Origin: Halioglobus sp.
GTDB lineage: Bacteria > Pseudomonadota > Gammaproteobacteria > Pseudomonadales > Halieaceae
Direction of reading: 5' to 3'
NCBI GenBank assembly: GCA_029287595.1
Contig: JARFQU010000138.1
Location: 1 to 34,430 of the forward strand
DNA: 34,430 nt
Part shown: positions 31,909 through 34,430 of the stretch, one piece after another
How the letters are laid out: each line of letters begins with the position of its first letter
Position numbering within the stretch: the stretch's first letter is position 1
Notes under the pieces: generated by a model
The model's database searches: none
The model's input: the letters and a program-made list of their open reading frames with translations, nothing else
What the model was told of the DNA's origin: nothing
Made by a program: the position numbers and the translations under genes

Positions 31909-32058
31909 GTGAGTAAATGTTACAAGTTTTGCGAGGTTTTTCTGGAGTTGGGTCTTGCCCATGGCGAAACTGCTTTTCCCTCCCCCGAAATGCCGCATGG
32001 TGATGGCAAGTTTTCCCCCGTGGTTGTCTACACCAGCGGCGAAAACCCGCTGGTTTGA
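31909..32058 (+). CDS. Small 49-residue ORF coupled to the nuclease-fold gene
   Basis: This short frame starts GTG at 31909 behind AGGAGA (31898-31903), reads MSKCYKFCEVFLELGLAHGE, then a proline-containing tail ending YTSGENPLV, and stops at 32058. The stop overlaps the next start as TGATG. The good ribosome site and overlap favour translation; the lack of any recognisable family and the two cysteines only (4 and 8) leave it uncertain. No signal peptide. It could be a leader that adjusts expression of the next gene rather than a working protein. Confidence 0.5.
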   Translation: MSKCYKFCEVFLELGLAHGETAFPSPEMPHGDGKFSPVVVYTSGENPLV

Positions 32059-32555
32059 TGGGGATGAAAACCGGGCGCGATAACAAAAGCAGGATATTGA
32101 TTGTCCTGGCGTGTTGTGTCCTGATGGCCACCAGCGTGGGCGCGCGTGAAATCTCCAGTTATGCGGCGGTCAACGAGGACGGGACCTTGCGTATCAGTGG
32201 CAAGACGGTGCACCTGTACGGCATTTATATTCCCGACACCAATCAGACCTGTAGCAGGAACCGCAATCCCCCGGTTTGCGGTTCCCGGGCAGTGCTGGCC
32301 CTGGAGTTGAAAATCGATGGTTTTGTGCGCTGTAAAATCATCAACAGCAACGACGATGGCAGTGTGGTGGGCTGGTGTCGGGTGAAGGCCTCGCAGTTTG
32401 ATGAGGGTGAGGATCTCAGCGCGTACCTGCTGCAAAAAGGCTGGGCGGTGGCACTCCCTGACGGCCCGTTTGAGTACCACACACTGGAGAAAATTGCCCG
32501 CTCGCGACAGTTTGGTGTCTGGGGTACCACCGTGGATAACATTGTCCGTCCCTAG
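32058..32555 (+). CDS. Exported staphylococcal nuclease-fold protein, catalytic residues lost
   Basis: The 165-residue product has a hydrophobic signal (SRILIVLACCVLMATSVGA, about 11-29) and then an SNase-like (OB-fold) domain: GKTVHLYGIYIPD (48-60), CGSRAVLALELKIDGFVRC (74-92), GSVVGWCRVKAS, and DLSAYLLQKGWAV, LEKIARSRQFGVWG. The residues that act in staphylococcal nuclease (Arg35, Asp40, Glu43) correspond to His52, Tyr57 and Asp60, and the DxxGR turn for Arg87 reads NDDGSVVG. So it probably binds rather than cleaves nucleic acid or another ligand. Start is ATG 32058 (or 32064). Coupled to the small ORF upstream. Confidence 0.8.
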   Translation: MGMKTGRDNKSRILIVLACCVLMATSVGAREISSYAAVNEDGTLRISGKTVHLYGIYIPDTNQTCSRNRNPPVCGSRAVLALELKIDGFVRCKIINSNDDGSVVGWCRVKASQFDEGEDLSAYLLQKGWAVALPDGPFEYHTLEKIARSRQFGVWGTTVDNIVRP

Positions 32556-32632
32556 CGGCAGTAACCCACTTCCTTGCCGGGTCTGCAACAGCCTGGAACG
32601 GAAAATGCGCGCACTTATAATAGGAGACCACC

Positions 32633-33622
32633 ATGGCCAATGAAACAGTACAAACAGTCACCGGTGCGGTTAGCGTCGATGATCTAGGGGTCACGTTGAT
32701 GCATGAGCATCTGCTGATTGGCTATCCCGGGTGGGAGGCGAACACCCTGGAGCCGGGTCCGTCGCGCGACGAAATCATCGCAGTGGCTGTCGATAAAATT
32801 GCGTCCATGCAGGCTGTTGGTGTCCGCTCCATGCTGGATCCCTGTCCCAATGACCTGGGCCGGGATGTCGAGCTGGCCGCGGAGGTATCCTCCCGCACCG
32901 GTTTTAATATCATCTGCGCGACCGGACTGTACAAGGAGGATGAGGGTGGGGCTGCGCACTGGCATTTCACCCGCAGCCTGGGCCAGGGTGTAAACGCCAT
33001 GGCCAGGCTGTTTATCCACGAGCTGACAGTGGGCATTGGTGACACCGGTATCAGGGCGGGCATCATCAAGGTTGCCACCGGTCACGGCCAGATAACGCCC
33101 TATGAATACGATGTTCTGGAGGCGGCTGCGCTGGCGGCGGTGGAGACCGGTGCCCCGATTACCACCCATACGGACCAGGGCACCATGGGGGAAGAACAGC
33201 AGGCTTTTCTGATGGAGAAAGGTGTTCCCGCACATCGTATTATCATCGGCCACAGTTGTGGCTCAGCCGATCACGATTACCATATGAAACTACTTGATAA
33301 AGGCTCATATCTTGGCTTTGACCGTTTCGGCCTGGATATCCTGGCGCCTGATGAACAGCGTGTGCAGTCACTGGTCGCCCTGCTGCATAAGAGCAGGGAG
33401 CAACAGATCGTGGTGTCCCACGATTCTGTCTGGTGTACCCGCGGCAAGCCCTATCCGGATGAGCTGTTGGCCGGCATCGATCTGGATGTGCTGTTCAACC
33501 CGACCCACTTTCACCGTCATATCATTCCGCGTCTGCTGGATGCGGGAGTCACCCAGCAGCAGATAGACACCATGCTGGTAGAAAATCCACGGCGATTTTT
33601 CAGTAGCGAAAAACCGGGTTAG
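32633..33622 (+). CDS. Phosphotriesterase-family metal-dependent hydrolase
   Basis: The 329-residue TIM-barrel amidohydrolase has all ligands of a binuclear centre: LMHEHLL with His24 and His26, Lys146 in AGIIKVATG (usually carbamylated), His179 in ITTHTDQG, His207 in IIGHSC, and Asp264 in VVSHDSVWCTRG. The family includes lactonases and organophosphate hydrolases; the natural substrate is usually a lactone, and members often accompany aromatic or ketone catabolism. An A/G-rich leader TAATAGGAGA lies before ATG 32633. No signal peptide. Follows the nuclease-fold gene after 77 bases. Substrate unknown. Confidence 0.92.
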   Translation: MANETVQTVTGAVSVDDLGVTLMHEHLLIGYPGWEANTLEPGPSRDEIIAVAVDKIASMQAVGVRSMLDPCPNDLGRDVELAAEVSSRTGFNIICATGLYKEDEGGAAHWHFTRSLGQGVNAMARLFIHELTVGIGDTGIRAGIIKVATGHGQITPYEYDVLEAAALAAVETGAPITTHTDQGTMGEEQQAFLMEKGVPAHRIIIGHSCGSADHDYHMKLLDKGSYLGFDRFGLDILAPDEQRVQSLVALLHKSREQQIVVSHDSVWCTRGKPYPDELLAGIDLDVLFNPTHFHRHIIPRLLDAGVTQQQIDTMLVENPRRFFSSEKPG

Positions 33623-33758
33623 TGGCCCGGCATCGCCAATCCGTATCGGGCAAGCCTTTCCCTGCCAATTTGAACAATCTGACTTCTGGTCTAGGCTGAT
33701 TAGTTACCCGTAGCTAACGAATGAGTTGCGGGCTTCTAATAATCAAGGAACAGCAGCT

Positions 33759-34430
33759 ATGAAACACTATGTAAAAATCTTACTGATGTTAGCGGTGGCG
33801 GTAATCCCATGGACACAATCACTCCAGGCGCAGGAAGCCGGCGCCAAGCCCGGGCCGGTTGAGGCGTTCTTCTGCAACCTGCAGTCGGGGAAAAGCATGA
33901 AAGACCTGATGCAGGTAACCGAGCGTTTTAACAAGTGGGCCAAGAAAAATGATCCCGGCTATTCCGCCTGGATATTGACCCCCCAATTTGCCCAGTTTAC
34001 GGAGACGCCCCAGGTAGTATGGCTGGGTGCCCACCAATCGGGTAATAACATGGGCAAGGGTCTGGATGCCTGGCAGGCTTCCGGGGACGATATTCAGGAG
34101 GCCTTCAACAGCGTGATTTCGTGTGGCATTCACTCGGTAGCCTCATCCGTAGAAATCAATGTGCCCGACGGTCCTCCGGGAGATGGTGTGGTGATGTTTA
34201 CCCAGTGCAGCTTTGCTGATGGCAGCGACTGGACCAAAGCGATCGCGGCCCACAAGAAGTATTCTGCGGCAATGCGTTCCATGGGCGCAAAAAACTCGAA
34301 CTGGCTGTTTTTCCCCATGTTGGGTGGCTCGCGAGATCGTGATTTCGATTACTGGGGTGTGGCCACATTCAAAAGCTGGACTGACTTTTTCGCTGCCTAC
34401 GAGATCTACGTGAACGGTGGCGGTTGGAAA
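33759..34430 (+). CDS. Exported protein with an internal duplication, cut by right edge
   Basis: An open frame without stop to the window end gives 224 residues; the gene continues. It has a signal peptide (MKHYVKILLMLAVAVIPWTQ, then SLQAQ). Two halves look alike: VEAFFCNLQSGKSMKDLMQ with FNKWAKKNDPGYSAWILTP (about 33-72), and VVMFTQCSFADGSDWTKAI with MRSMGAKNSNWLFFPML (about 146-188); each has a Cys, a helix and a strand, resembling a repeated stress/antibiotic-monooxygenase-like (dimeric alpha/beta-barrel) unit. AAGGAA precedes ATG 33759. I do not recognise a named family. It is absent from a closed-ORF list only because it lacks a stop here. Confidence 0.82.
   Translation, partial: MKHYVKILLMLAVAVIPWTQSLQAQEAGAKPGPVEAFFCNLQSGKSMKDLMQVTERFNKWAKKNDPGYSAWILTPQFAQFTETPQVVWLGAHQSGNNMGKGLDAWQASGDDIQEAFNSVISCGIHSVASSVEINVPDGPPGDGVVMFTQCSFADGSDWTKAIAAHKKYSAAMRSMGAKNSNWLFFPMLGGSRDRDFDYWGVATFKSWTDFFAAYEIYVNGGGWK

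Noticed and set aside
1..34430. tRNA, rRNA, CRISPR, insertion sequence or prophage signs
   Set aside because: No tRNA-like cloverleaf, spaced direct repeats, transposase or integrase frames, or phage genes were seen by eye. A tRNAscan or Rfam search could still find small RNAs.

Overview
The window looks like chromosomal DNA of an aerobic, Gram-negative, probably marine gammaproteobacterium. This rests on the TonB-dependent receptor start, lipoprotein and Sec signals, the purE-purK arrangement, DUF2058, DUF3833, DUF4124 and RIO1-type kinase genes, and type III glutamine synthetase. The mix of flavin monooxygenases, a TonB receptor and SnoaL, DUF1330 and SDR proteins resembles the Halieaceae (OM60/NOR5) and relatives. 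That placement is inference from gene content; no rRNA or marker phylogeny is present. Coding density is high. I saw no tRNA, rRNA, insertion sequence, prophage or CRISPR array.

Layout. (1) 1-6121: a SnoaL-like gene followed by a TonB receptor cut by the left edge; a plus-strand SOUL/DUF6482 pair; then a minus-strand run of flavin reductase, HsaA-like flavin-dependent monooxygenase, exported methyltransferase and SDR-DUF2867 protein. (2) 6249-8168: a 52-residue four-cysteine protein, an exported glutathione peroxidase, DUF3429 and a DUF3833 lipoprotein. (3) 8165-12616: an AraC regulator, DUF1330 protein, Baeyer-Villiger-type monooxygenase and SDR dehydrogenase, all on the minus strand and probably a catabolic unit for a ketone or cyclic substrate. 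(4) 12719-20032: mostly housekeeping or accessory genes (membrane desaturase/hydroxylase, pterin dehydratase, two secreted proteins of unknown function, GPH-type transporter, zinc metallopeptidase, DUF2058, hemolysin III family, periplasmic MsrA). (5) 20051-24384: a tight minus-strand operon of a small two-TM protein, an SbtA-type bicarbonate transporter, PurE, PurK and a Rap1a/Tai-like exported protein, divergent from a CbbR/CmpR-like LysR regulator. (6) 24518-34430: protein phosphatase, UbiA/MenA prenyltransferase, RIO kinase, DUF937, glutamine synthetase III behind a sigma-54-type promoter, an esterase, a Rid-family protein, a small ORF coupled to a degenerate nuclease-fold protein, a phosphotriesterase-family hydrolase and a duplicated exported protein cut by the right edge.

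The most interesting unit is region 5. PurK consumes bicarbonate to make N5-CAIR, and here its gene sits in one operon with a putative sodium-bicarbonate symporter, next to a regulator of the family that controls carbon acquisition in autotrophs. This suggests inorganic-carbon supply wired to purine synthesis in a heterotroph. The second theme is oxygenase chemistry (regions 1 and 3), suggesting degradation of steroid-like, aromatic or alicyclic compounds. The substrates cannot be read from the sequence.
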